In this document: positions 14,477 through 22,574 of the stretch, in pieces | Position numbering within the stretch: the first letter of the stretch is position 1 | How the letters are laid out: the number at the start of each line of letters is the position of its first letter | Program-made: the position numbers and the translations under genes | Notes under the pieces: generated by a model | The model's database searches: none | The model's input: the letters and a program-made list of their open reading frames with translations, nothing else | Told to the model about the DNA's origin: nothing | Assembly (NCBI GenBank): GCA_938084885.1 | Contig: CALKGG010000009.1 | Span: forward strand, 1-38,616 | Direction of reading: 5' to 3' | Source: an uncultured Acidimicrobiales bacterium | GTDB taxonomy: Bacteria > Actinomycetota > Acidimicrobiia > Acidimicrobiales > SHLQ01 | DNA: 38,616 nt

Positions 14477-16879
14477 ATGACCAACGTTCCACAGGGCCAC
14501 CTGTATCTCGGCGGAGTACTCGACACATCCAGCGGCGAACGGACGAGCGAAGCAGTTCACCTCGAAGCCAGCGATCTCACCACCCACGGCATGATCGTGG
14601 GCATGACCGGCTCGGGAAAGACCGGCCTATCGATCATCATGCTTGAAGAGGCATTGCTGTCGGGTATCCCCACGATCATCATCGATCCCAAAGGAGACAT
14701 GGGCAACCTGTTGCTCACTTTCCCCGACCTCTCACCGGGAGAATTCGCTCCTTGGGTCAACCCTGCCGACGCCGAGCGCGAAGGCATCAGCGTCGACGCA
14801 CATGCTGCGAACACGGCGTCGATGTGGAAAGACGGCCTCGCAGGCTGGGACATCACCCCCGACCGCATCGCAAAGCTTCGCGAAACCGCCGAGTTCACGA
14901 TCTACACGCCTGGTTCAAACTCTGGCGTCGGCCTCGACATCATTGGCGACCTGTCGGCTCCTGACGGCGCCGACTCCGAGGCGCTCGCCGACGAAGTTGA
15001 AGGGCTTGTCTCCTCGCTCCTAGCGCTCGTCGATATCGACTCGGATCCACTCACCGGCCGCGAACACATCTTGCTGTCCAACCTCGTGCACCGTTCGTGG
15101 TCCGAAGGCCAAGACCTCGACCTGTCGACCCTCCTCGGACAGATCCAAAACCCACCAATTCGCAAGCTCGGCGTCCTCGACCTCGACAGCTTCTACCCCG
15201 CGAAGGACCGCACGGCGCTGGTCATGAAATTGAATGGCCTCCTCGCTTCCCCGTCGTTCGCGTCGTGGATGGAAGGAGAGCCGCTCGACATCGACAACAT
15301 GTTGTCGAACGGGCCGAAGGCATCGATCATCTCCATTGCGCACCTCTCGGATCAGGAGCGACAGTTCGTCGTAACGCTGATCCTCTCGAAGGTTGTGACC
15401 TGGATGCGCAAACAATCGGGCACTCCCGAACTCCGTGCACTCGTGTACATGGATGAGGTATTCGGATACGTACCTCCAACCGCACAACCTCCCTCGAAGA
15501 AGCCGATCCTCACGATCCTCAAGCAGGCCCGAGCGTTTGGCGTTGGCCTCGTCCTCGCCACCCAAAACCCTGTCGACATCGACTACAAGGCCTTGTCGAA
15601 CGCGGGCACATGGATGGTGGGACGCCTCCAGACCGAACGCGACAAGGACCGGCTGCTCGAAGGCATCACGGCATCGAGCGGCGGAGAGAACAAAGAGGAG
15701 CTGTCCAACATCATCTCCTCACTCGACAAGCGTCAGTTCCTTCTCCACCAAACCCGGGCAAGCGAACCGCGCATGTTCGGCACCCGCTGGGCCATGAGTT
15801 ACCTTCCCGGCCCGCTGACGCGCACCCAAATCGGCGAGCTCATGACCGAACGGAAGGCGTCGATCACGTCGACAACATCAGCAGCAGCAAGTACGGCTCC
15901 CCAAGACGCCGTCACCAGTGCTGCACCCGCTCGCACGTTGCGCGACGACGAGAGCGACTTCGCCCCCGACGTCAGTGACAAAGTACAGGTTCGCTACGTC
16001 GATCCTGCGTCGCCATGGCTTCGCGAAGTTGGCGGCGACCCAGACGGCAAACGTCTCGTTGCTGGTATCGCGGCAAGGGTCAACATGTTGTTCGACGACA
16101 CCAAGGCCGATCTTCGCCACGAGGTCGAATACGAAGCGATCATCTTTCCCGTCGACGACGAGATCGATGTCGACGACGCAATCGAGGTCGACTTTGACGA
16201 CCGCGACCTTCGGAAAGAGCCTGTCGGGAACGACCTGGTGTATGTCCTGCCAGATGCAAAGATCGGCACAGCCACACTGTTCACCAAGGCGCAGACCCAG
16301 CTCAAGGACAAGCTCTACCGCAACGAGACCCTGAACTTGTTGGTCAACCCCGAATTGAAGCTGACCTCTCGCATAGGCGAATCGCAAGAGGATTTCGAAC
16401 AACGGTGCACCGCCGAAGCTGGGAACCGAGCCGATGAAGACGTCGCGAAGCTGCGCAAGTCGCTCGAAACCAAAATGGAACGCATCCGTGCCGCAATCGA
16501 CAAGAGCGAGGACCGTATTCGCGAACTCGAACATGACGTCGATGCCCGAAGCAAAGAACAGATGATCAACATTGCCGGATCCGTACTCGGCAGCGTCTTT
16601 GGTGGACGTCGCTCGACCCGCAGCATTCTGAGCGGAGCCAGCTCCAAGCGCCGCACCAAAGGCAACGCCGAAGAACGGCTTAAAACAGCGGAAAACCGTT
16701 TGGAGGAAAACGCTGACAAGCTTGACGCGTTGGAGACCGAACTCACCGACAGCCTCTGGGAGATCCAATCAGACTGGGACGAAAAGGCAAAAATGGTCGA
16801 ATCGTTCGAAGTTCCGCTTGAGAAGACCGACATTTCGGTCGATGATTTCGTATTGGTCTGGATACCAACTAGCGACTAA
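14477..16879 (+). CDS. HerA/FtsK-like P-loop ATPase with C-terminal coiled coil
   Basis: 800 residues. Walker A GMTGSGKT is at 42-49, the IIDPKGDMGN strand at 68-77, Walker B VYMDEVFGY with catalytic DE at about 326-327, and an LATQNPVDIDYKAL sensor segment follows; together these match the HerA/FtsK hexameric translocase clan (DUF87-type). After a linker (about 465-500) there is a domain of unknown fold, then an alternating charged region (about 650-790) predicted as a long coiled coil, interrupted by a glycine- and arginine-rich patch around 700-720. No NurA nuclease is adjacent. Probably a DNA- or protein-translocating ATPase; substrate unknown. Leaderless start at 14477. Confidence 0.85.
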   Translation: MTNVPQGHLYLGGVLDTSSGERTSEAVHLEASDLTTHGMIVGMTGSGKTGLSIIMLEEALLSGIPTIIIDPKGDMGNLLLTFPDLSPGEFAPWVNPADAEREGISVDAHAANTASMWKDGLAGWDITPDRIAKLRETAEFTIYTPGSNSGVGLDIIGDLSAPDGADSEALADEVEGLVSSLLALVDIDSDPLTGREHILLSNLVHRSWSEGQDLDLSTLLGQIQNPPIRKLGVLDLDSFYPAKDRTALVMKLNGLLASPSFASWMEGEPLDIDNMLSNGPKASIISIAHLSDQERQFVVTLILSKVVTWMRKQSGTPELRALVYMDEVFGYVPPTAQPPSKKPILTILKQARAFGVGLVLATQNPVDIDYKALSNAGTWMVGRLQTERDKDRLLEGITASSGGENKEELSNIISSLDKRQFLLHQTRASEPRMFGTRWAMSYLPGPLTRTQIGELMTERKASITSTTSAAASTAPQDAVTSAAPARTLRDDESDFAPDVSDKVQVRYVDPASPWLREVGGDPDGKRLVAGIAARVNMLFDDTKADLRHEVEYEAIIFPVDDEIDVDDAIEVDFDDRDLRKEPVGNDLVYVLPDAKIGTATLFTKAQTQLKDKLYRNETLNLLVNPELKLTSRIGESQEDFEQRCTAEAGNRADEDVAKLRKSLETKMERIRAAIDKSEDRIRELEHDVDARSKEQMINIAGSVLGSVFGGRRSTRSILSGASSKRRTKGNAEERLKTAENRLEENADKLDALETELTDSLWEIQSDWDEKAKMVESFEVPLEKTDISVDDFVLVWIPTSD

Positions 16880-16927
16880 AGGCCCATCTTGTGAACCTTC
16901 GAGATATACCGAAGAACAGAGGTATGC

Positions 16928-16945
16928 AGGGGCCACGCGGCCCCT
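16928..16945. repeat. Perfect GC-rich hairpin between HerA-like gene and sugar transferase
   Basis: AGGGGCC-ACGC-GGCCCCT, a 7-bp perfect stem with a four-base loop, 48 bp after the ATPase stop. No U-tract follows, so it is at most a weak terminator or a 5' UTR element of the next gene. Confidence 0.5.
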
Positions 16946-17009
16946 ATGAAGGCCGGCGGGCAACACGTATTGTTGCTACCAGAGCACATGAACGAAACCA
17001 ACGAGAGTC

Positions 17010-18500
17010 ATGTCCACGACACACAAACTCACTGAAGTGAGCAATCAACCTGCCGAAAAGCCGGTCGTTCTTCATCCGACGTCCACGGTTTTCGACGATT
17101 CGTCCAACAAGAAGTCGTCGTTCAACGCGCGCAAGGCGGCGGTCTTTATTGCCGACCTGAACGCAGTCGCACTCGCACTCACCGTCGCAACGATTATTCA
17201 CCAGTGGATTCGACCATCCGATCCCGTATCGGCCACATCGTACTTCTGGTTCTTCCTGCTGAGCTTCCCTGTCTGGCCGGTGCTATTCACCCGACAGTTC
17301 CTGTATCGCTCACGCCACATCTCGCGCAGCGCCGATGAGGCCCAACGTGTGGTCAAGGCCATTTCGTATGGCTTCTTGGCACTGTTCGCAATTTCGATCT
17401 TCAGCCAGCTGATCTTGTCTCGTGCCTTGGCGCTCCAGGCGTACGTACTGATGTTGCTCTTTGTTGGCATCGAGCGTTCGGTCGCTCGGTACTTGTTCAA
17501 GAAAGCTCGGACGAACGGTGAGAACCTTCGAAACGTGATGATCGTCGGCAAGAACGCCGAAGGCGCCTTTGTGCGAGAAATGCTCGATGGCGACGCTTCG
17601 CACGGATACAAGGTGCTTGGATACCTCGAAGATCATCTCGCTGGTGGCCTCGACGGTTTGAACGACACCGCAACGGCATTGTCGACGCTGAAGGCTGCGA
17701 AGGCTGGCGGCGTGATCATTGCGGCGACTGGCATCGACGTCGGCACGAGCAACCAGCTCATCCGTACGCTCACCGAGAACGACATCCATGTGGAACTTTC
17801 CTCGACGCTTTGCGACATTGCCTCTGACCGGCTGACGATTCGCCCATTGGGTCGTTTCCCGATGGTGTACATCGAACCGGTGGAGCGTAACGGTTGGCGT
17901 GCGCTCGCAAAACAGTTCTTCGACTACGCCCTGGGCGCAGCATTGTTCCTTGCAACATTGCCAATCCTCGTTGGCGCAATGATCGGCATCAAGGCAACCA
18001 GCCCCGGCCCGGTCTTCTTCAAACAGGTCCGAGTGGGCCGAGATGGCGAAGAGTTCGAGGTCTACAAGCTCCGCACGATGGTCATCGACGCCGAGGCGCA
18101 GCTCGATAACGTCCGCCACCTAAACGAAGCAAAGGGTCCGATCTTCAAGATCAAAGAAGACCCTCGGATTACCAAGATCGGCAAGATCCTTCGCAAGACC
18201 TCGATCGATGAGCTGCCGCAGTTCATCAACGTCCTTCGTGGCGAGATGAGCATTGTGGGCCCTCGTCCTGCGCTTCCGAGCGAGGTTGACCAGTGGCAGC
18301 CGGTCCTGCGTAATCGCCTCCGTGTTCAGCCTGGTATCACCGGCATGTGGCAGGTGGGCGGACGCCTCGATGGAGAAGGCGATACCGACGACTACGGACA
18401 GCTCGACCTGTACTACGTCGATAACTGGACCCTCGTTACCGACCTGACGATCATCCTTCGTACCGTCCCTGCGGTTCTGCTCCAAAAGGGCTCGTACTAA
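17010..18500 (+). CDS. Polyprenyl-phosphate glycosyl-phosphate transferase (initiating exopolysaccharide enzyme)
   Basis: 496 residues with the WbaP/WcaJ-type layout: soluble N-terminus, four hydrophobic segments (about 43-150), a Rossmann-like regulatory domain (about 165-275, starting RNVMIVGKNAEG), a further membrane hairpin (about 300-330) and the catalytic bacterial sugar transferase domain. The latter shows SPGPVFFKQVRVG, YKLRTM with the following Asp-Ala-Glu, IDELPQFINVLRGEMSIVGPRP and GITGMWQVGGR. The enzyme transfers a sugar 1-phosphate from a nucleotide sugar to undecaprenyl phosphate at the cytoplasmic membrane face. No glycosyltransferase or flippase genes are adjacent, so it stands apart from an export cluster. 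GAGAG precedes the ATG. Confidence 0.92.
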   Translation: MSTTHKLTEVSNQPAEKPVVLHPTSTVFDDSSNKKSSFNARKAAVFIADLNAVALALTVATIIHQWIRPSDPVSATSYFWFFLLSFPVWPVLFTRQFLYRSRHISRSADEAQRVVKAISYGFLALFAISIFSQLILSRALALQAYVLMLLFVGIERSVARYLFKKARTNGENLRNVMIVGKNAEGAFVREMLDGDASHGYKVLGYLEDHLAGGLDGLNDTATALSTLKAAKAGGVIIAATGIDVGTSNQLIRTLTENDIHVELSSTLCDIASDRLTIRPLGRFPMVYIEPVERNGWRALAKQFFDYALGAALFLATLPILVGAMIGIKATSPGPVFFKQVRVGRDGEEFEVYKLRTMVIDAEAQLDNVRHLNEAKGPIFKIKEDPRITKIGKILRKTSIDELPQFINVLRGEMSIVGPRPALPSEVDQWQPVLRNRLRVQPGITGMWQVGGRLDGEGDTDDYGQLDLYYVDNWTLVTDLTIILRTVPAVLLQKGSY

Positions 18501-18534
18501 CGTATTCCTCGCCCCTGGCGGCGTGTTGTGGAAT

Positions 18535-19302
18535 CTATTTGTCGAAGCTGCGTTCTAGCTTGCGATAGAGGCCGTCGAAGACTTCCGATACGTCTGCTGC
18601 TCGTGCGCCATAGCTGTGGATTGGTCGACGTGCGCCCAATGCCTCGTTGACGATCACTCGTTGTGGGATCGCTGGCTTCCAAATCGAACGCTTTCCAACG
18701 ATCTTGCCAAGTTCGTCGAAACGGGTATCGGCCTCTTTCGACACTGCGGGCTGGCGATTCACAATCACGCCGGCAAGGTCGAGATTCGGGTTGACCCGGT
18801 CCCATACATCGTCGATGAGATCAGCAGCAGCCGCCATTGTGTTGTTCGCAAAAGCTGACGACTCGGTCACCACGATGGCCAGATCGGTGGCACCCAATGC
18901 GTTCACCGTGAGCGGACCAAGTCCAGCGGGGCAATCAATGAACGTGATGTCATATCCCTCATCGACACCTGCGAGCGCCTTGGCCAATGCCCGGGCCGAC
19001 GTCTTTGGGCCGCCCTCGGGAAGCCAGCGCTGCATGTCGATACCACCAGAGATCACGCCAAGCGTTTCGCTCCACGGCGACGCACCAATCGCAGAATCAG
19101 CAGCACCGGATCCGCCATCTCGCAGCGCCTTGGCGAGCCCCGTCGGAGCGTCGAGCCCGAGCGCCCAGGAGGCACTCGATTGCGGGTCGAGGTCGACAAC
19201 GAGGCCAGACCGTCCCTTGGCAATGGCCGCCGAGACAAGGCCCAAGGTAACCGAGGTCTTGCCCACGCCACCTTTCTGATTGAGAATCGCTACTCGTGCC
19301 AC
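18535..19302 (-). CDS. ParA/MinD-family ATPase (orphan)
   Basis: 255 residues. Deviant Walker A NQKGGVGKTS (8-17) with the signature lysine, switch I region around LDPQSSASWAL (39-49), and Walker B ITFIDCPAGLGPLT. These ATPases dimerise on ATP and position DNA or protein cargo on the nucleoid or membrane. No parB-like gene is next to it, so it is either an orphan positioning ATPase or has a partner elsewhere. The GTG start is preceded by AAGGAG. It lies 65 bp after ilvN on the same strand and may be read through from the ilvBN promoter, although no functional link is apparent. Convergent with the sugar transferase. Confidence 0.9.
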   Translation of the reverse strand: MARVAILNQKGGVGKTSVTLGLVSAAIAKGRSGLVVDLDPQSSASWALGLDAPTGLAKALRDGGSGAADSAIGASPWSETLGVISGGIDMQRWLPEGGPKTSARALAKALAGVDEGYDITFIDCPAGLGPLTVNALGATDLAIVVTESSAFANNTMAAAADLIDDVWDRVNPNLDLAGVIVNRQPAVSKEADTRFDELGKIVGKRSIWKPAIPQRVIVNEALGARRPIHSYGARAADVSEVFDGLYRKLERSFDK

Positions 19303-19367
19303 GGAGCTCCTTATCTTCGTGCTACCGACGTGGTTGCCGCTATCGAAAGATGCATCGTACTCGCGTG

Positions 19368-19865
19368 CTACTCGATACCTGGGATAGCGATCGCACCGGT
19401 CCGTTGCAGCTCTTCGATGCCGAAGGGTTCAAGCTGTTCAAGGAGGTCGTCGAGGTCGCCGGGACGGCTCGACAACGAGATCATCATTTGTGTCTCTCGG
19501 ACTCGGATAACCGAACCGCTAAACCCATCGACGAGCGCCTGTACCTCGGCAACGTTGGATTCGTCTTCGACATTGAGCCGCACGAGCACCATCTCGCGAA
19601 GCGCCGATGACTCGGCGTCGAGCTCGGTAATCGTCACCACATCGATGAGCTTGTCGAGTTGCTTCTTGATTTGATCCAGCGGCGCTGAAACAGCATCGAC
19701 CACAATCGTGATGCGGCTGAACCGGTCATCGACCGGGGCAACGGCAAGGGACTCAATGTTAAATCCTCGTCGAGCGAACAGCCCGGCAACTCGAGCCAAC
19801 ACACCTGCTTTGTTTTCGACGAAGACGGCGAGTGTGTGCGTCTCTTCTATCTGCGAGCGCTTCAT
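19368..19865 (-). CDS. ilvN: Acetolactate synthase regulatory (small) subunit
   Basis: 165 residues, standard for the IlvH/IlvN type. The N-terminal ACT domain contains HTLAVFVENKAGVLARVAGLFARRGFNIESLAVAP (about 10-44), which binds valine for feedback inhibition, followed by the second ferredoxin-like domain with REMVLVRLNVE (about 90-100). It activates the catalytic subunit encoded just upstream. The stop of ilvB and the start of this gene share one base (TGATG), indicating coupling. ilvC, often third in this operon, is not downstream; a ParA gene follows instead. Confidence 0.95.
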   Translation of the reverse strand: MKRSQIEETHTLAVFVENKAGVLARVAGLFARRGFNIESLAVAPVDDRFSRITIVVDAVSAPLDQIKKQLDKLIDVVTITELDAESSALREMVLVRLNVEDESNVAEVQALVDGFSGSVIRVRETQMMISLSSRPGDLDDLLEQLEPFGIEELQRTGAIAIPGIE

Positions 19866-21628
19866 CAGGCACCTCCGCGCTGTTCGACGTTCTTTTGCTG
19901 AAATGGCGGAACGACCACTTCGGAGTTCGTCTTGCCTCCGGGCACCATTGGATAGACGTTCTCTTCTGCCTCGGTGACAAACTCGACAACGACCGGACGG
20001 TCATTGATCGAGTTCGCCCGTTCTATCGCTGCCTCGACCTCATCGGGATCTTCGACACGGAAGGCCACGCAACCCATGGCTTCGGAGAGCTTGACGTAAT
20101 CGGGCACGGGGCTGTTTCCGCCAGCTGCTGGTTGACCGAGATCGACCTCGGAGTAGCGGTTCTCGTAGAACATCTCCTGCCACTGGCGAACCATCCCGAG
20201 GAAGCTGTTGTTGAGGAGCGCAACCTTGATCGGGATGCCTTCGACCGCGGCGGTGATGAGCTCCTGGCAGGTCATTTGGAAACACCCATCGCCGTCGACG
20301 GCCCACACCGTGCGATCCGGCATGCCAGCCTTTGCGCCAATGGCGGCCGGGATCGAGTAGCCCATCGTGCCAAGCCCACCCGAGTTCAACCACGTGTATG
20401 GATGCTCGAACTTCCAGTACTGGCTCGCCCACATCTGGTGTTGTCCAACACCGGAGGCCACGATCGTGTCCTCCGGGGAGAGGTCGCGAAGCTTCTCGAG
20501 CACCATCTGCGGCTTGAGCTTGCCTCCAGGTTCGGCCGCTTCGTAGGCGAGCGGGTAGTTCTCTTGCCACCCGCTAAGCGTCGAGCGCCACGCGCCGTGA
20601 TCGGCAGCGTCTTTCGAACCAATCTCGTCGAGCATGGCCACGATCACTCGCTTGGCGTCGCCTCGAATGGCGACGTCGGGGGTGCGGATCTTGCCAAGTT
20701 CGGCGGGGTCGATGTCGACGTGAATGATCTTGGCCTCGGGGGCGAAGCCGTCGAGACGACCAGTTACCCGGTCGTCGAAGCGGCTGCCGAGCGCAATCAG
20801 CAAATCGGACTCTTGCATTGCCATGACTGCGGTGTAGTTGCCGTGCATACCGGGCATCCCGAGGTTGAGCTCGTGACTATCGGGCAGCGCACCTCGGGCC
20901 ATCAGCGTGGTGACCACGGGAAGGTTGAGTTTCTCGGCGAGCGCACGGAGTTCGTTGGCAGCACGTGATTTGAGAATGCCGCCGCCGGCGTAGATCACTG
21001 GACGGTCGGCGGCGAGCATGAGATCGACCGCGGCCGTGATGTCTTCGGGCTTTGCGTCGAGCACCGGCTGGAATCCCGGAAGGTCGACCGGGATTGGGTC
21101 CTTCCAGGTCATTGCTGAGTCGGGGTTCATTGCGTCAGTGATGTTCTTTGGAAGGTCGATGAGCACCGGACCTGGGCGGCCATGTGTTGCTATGTGGAAG
21201 GCCTCGTGGACGACCTGCGGGATGTCGTTTGGGTCGCTCACCAAATAGTTGTGCTTCGTGATCGACATCGTGATGCCGGTCGTGTCAGTCTCCTGGAACG
21301 CATCGGTGCCGATCAGGCCGTAGGGCACCTGGCCGGTAATGGCGACGATGGGTACAGAATCGAGGTAGGCGTCGGCGAGCGGAGTCACGATATTGGTCGC
21401 AGCTGGACCGCTCGTCACGATGACCACACCCGGACGACCAGTGGCATGGGCATAGCCAGATGCCATATGTCCAGCGCCTTGTTCGTGGCGCACCAGCACG
21501 TGGCGAAGGCCGGCGTCGATCACCGAGTCGTACACGGGAAGAATTGCGCCGCCCGGGTAACCGAATACCAGGTCGACACCTTCAAACTCGAGGGCCTTGA
21601 GGAGGGCTGTGCCTCCGTCCATCTGCAT
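19865..21628 (-). CDS. ilvB: Acetolactate synthase catalytic (large) subunit
   Basis: 587 residues from ATG 21628, chosen because AAAGGAG stands 7 bases upstream; an in-frame start at 21697 would lie inside the terminator. ThDP enzyme: VFGYPGGAILPVYD (21-34), the catalytic Glu in VRHEQGAGHMASGYA (Glu49), the FAD/central domain, and the ThDP-binding DGDGCFQMTCQE motif near residue 443 followed by NNSFLGMVRQWQ. It condenses two pyruvates, or pyruvate with 2-ketobutyrate, in the first step of valine, leucine and isoleucine synthesis. Expression is very probably controlled by the attenuator at 21696-21828. Confidence 0.96.
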   Translation of the reverse strand: MQMDGGTALLKALEFEGVDLVFGYPGGAILPVYDSVIDAGLRHVLVRHEQGAGHMASGYAHATGRPGVVIVTSGPAATNIVTPLADAYLDSVPIVAITGQVPYGLIGTDAFQETDTTGITMSITKHNYLVSDPNDIPQVVHEAFHIATHGRPGPVLIDLPKNITDAMNPDSAMTWKDPIPVDLPGFQPVLDAKPEDITAAVDLMLAADRPVIYAGGGILKSRAANELRALAEKLNLPVVTTLMARGALPDSHELNLGMPGMHGNYTAVMAMQESDLLIALGSRFDDRVTGRLDGFAPEAKIIHVDIDPAELGKIRTPDVAIRGDAKRVIVAMLDEIGSKDAADHGAWRSTLSGWQENYPLAYEAAEPGGKLKPQMVLEKLRDLSPEDTIVASGVGQHQMWASQYWKFEHPYTWLNSGGLGTMGYSIPAAIGAKAGMPDRTVWAVDGDGCFQMTCQELITAAVEGIPIKVALLNNSFLGMVRQWQEMFYENRYSEVDLGQPAAGGNSPVPDYVKLSEAMGCVAFRVEDPDEVEAAIERANSINDRPVVVEFVTEAEENVYPMVPGGKTNSEVVVPPFQQKNVEQRGGA

Positions 21629-21695
21629 GATCGTGCTCCTTTTCCCAGTGTGGGTGCCCAATGCGGGTGCGGGGTGCTGTGGTGAAACCGTCTGC

Positions 21696-21727
21696 AAAAA
21701 CTAAGAAGCCTTCCCGGTTGGGAAGGC
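21696..21727 (-). terminator. Attenuator terminator of ilvBN
   Basis: GCCTTCCC-AACC-GGGAAGGC, a perfect 8-bp stem, followed by TTCTTAG and five T. It lies between the leader peptide and ilvB, 68 bp before the ilvB start, and would end transcription prematurely when branched-chain amino acids are plentiful. Confidence 0.85.
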
Positions 21728-21729
21728 AA

Positions 21730-21754
21730 AGCACACGACGCTGGGTCGTGTGCT
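21730..21754 (-). promoter_or_regulatory. Leader hairpin of ilvB attenuator
   Basis: AGCACACGAC-CCAGC-GTCGTGTGCT is a perfect 10-bp stem that begins within the leader-peptide stop codon and ends 2 nt before the terminator stem. Its position makes it the pause or protector hairpin; how it exchanges with the terminator needs folding analysis. Confidence 0.75.
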
Positions 21755-21791
21755 AAAGAACGACTACTACGAGAATCTGCAGAGGAATCAC
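21753..21791 (-). CDS. ilvB leader peptide (12 codons)
   Basis: GTG-initiated ORF encoding V-I-P-L-Q-I-L-V-V-V-V-L then TAG. After the start, nine of eleven codons are Val, Leu or Ile, including four consecutive Val codons immediately before the last Leu. The GTG falls at the predicted transcription start, so the mRNA would be leaderless. Ribosome stalling on scarce charged Val/Leu/Ile tRNA would control the hairpins downstream. Too short for ordinary gene finding. Confidence 0.8.
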   Translation of the reverse strand: MIPLQILVVVVL

Positions 21792-21801
21792 GGTCGTGAT
21801 T
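21786..21801. promoter_or_regulatory. Palindrome across ilvB +1
   Basis: AATCACG-AC-CGTGATT is a perfect 7-2-7 inverted repeat overlapping the end of the -10 hexamer, the predicted start point and the leader GTG. A repressor site is plausible in addition to attenuation. Confidence 0.4.
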
Positions 21802-21828
21802 ATGCCCCGTATTCCGGGCCTGCGACAA
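21799..21828 (-). promoter_or_regulatory. ilvB promoter
   Basis: -35 TTGTCG (21823-21828), 18-bp spacer, -10 CATAAT (21799-21804). The start point predicted 7-8 nt further coincides with the leader peptide GTG at 21791. Confidence 0.65.
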
Positions 21829-21866
21829 CCTAAGGGACCATTACTTGCCGACCCGCGGCACGACCC

Positions 21867-22478
21867 TTAGGCCTGGCCTCGCTCGACACATTGTTCGTAA
21901 AACTCAAGGTGTGACTGATAGCGCGGGAGCTCGCGCATCCACGGCTCGATCTGGGCGCCGTCCAACTTCGGCGAGCGGTTGGCGACCGGAATCTCGACCT
22001 CTTCACCAATGCGCTCATTCAGTTCAGCGACCAGAAGCGGGAGGTCTTCATACCGAAAGAAGCGAATCGGCGCAGGACTTCCCGCCCCATCCCCAAGAAC
22101 GTCGGCTTGTTCAATGATCCGCGCCCACGGTTTCGGCTCGGGTGAGGCCCATTCGCGAACGAAGGTTTCGAACCCAATGCCGACCGTCGAGTTCTGATGG
22201 TGGGGGTGTGCTGGGTTCTGGATCTTGTCGCGTTGGCGAAACTTCCACCAGCTCACTAGGAGTTCGTCGGGCGTCCGGATCACCGCGAAGGTTTCGCAAC
22301 CGGCGTCGTCAAAGAACGATCCAAAGATATTGCGGTGCTCGGTCCAGCTGAGGTGCTTCCAGTCAGAACCTCGCCCAACGTCGAAGTTCGCGAACTTTCG
22401 ATAGGCCTTTGTCAACGACGACGATGCCGACTTTGGGTTGCACAAGAGCACGAACTTGTGATCGATCGAGGCGAGCAT
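21867..22478 (-). CDS. Sulfotransferase-like protein
   Basis: 203 residues. NPKSASSSLTKAY (about 14-26) matches the 5'-phosphosulfate-binding loop of PAPS-dependent sulfotransferases, and FAVIRTPDELLVSWW (about 64-78) matches the 3'-phosphate-binding RxPxxxxxSxW segment. RFFRYEDLPLLVAEL further on is the usual YEDL region. These enzymes move sulfate from PAPS to alcohols, glycans or lipids; the acceptor is unknown. It is shorter than many members, so the lid region may be reduced. No sulfate-activation genes are adjacent. It precedes the ilvB promoter on the same strand. Confidence 0.75.
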   Translation of the reverse strand: MLASIDHKFVLLCNPKSASSSLTKAYRKFANFDVGRGSDWKHLSWTEHRNIFGSFFDDAGCETFAVIRTPDELLVSWWKFRQRDKIQNPAHPHHQNSTVGIGFETFVREWASPEPKPWARIIEQADVLGDGAGSPAPIRFFRYEDLPLLVAELNERIGEEVEIPVANRSPKLDGAQIEPWMRELPRYQSHLEFYEQCVERGQA

Positions 22479-22574
22479 CTACGAACCATCCCTCTGCGGC
22501 ACGCCGCCAGCTTAGTGCCGGGTGCGCAAACAACTTCGCCGAGGTGATCGGGTCTCGGCCCTGGTCGAGGCAAC

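Noticed and set aside
15878..16768. 296-residue minus-strand ORF antisense to the HerA-like ATPase
   Set aside because: The coiled-coil coding strand produces valine/phenylalanine-rich antisense frames; no independent evidence.
16928..16945. Intrinsic terminator after the HerA-like gene
   Set aside because: Perfect stem but no U-tract follows on either strand; kept only as a hairpin.
19832..20968. 378-residue plus-strand ORF antisense to ilvB
   Set aside because: Shadow of a strongly conserved gene; no start signal.
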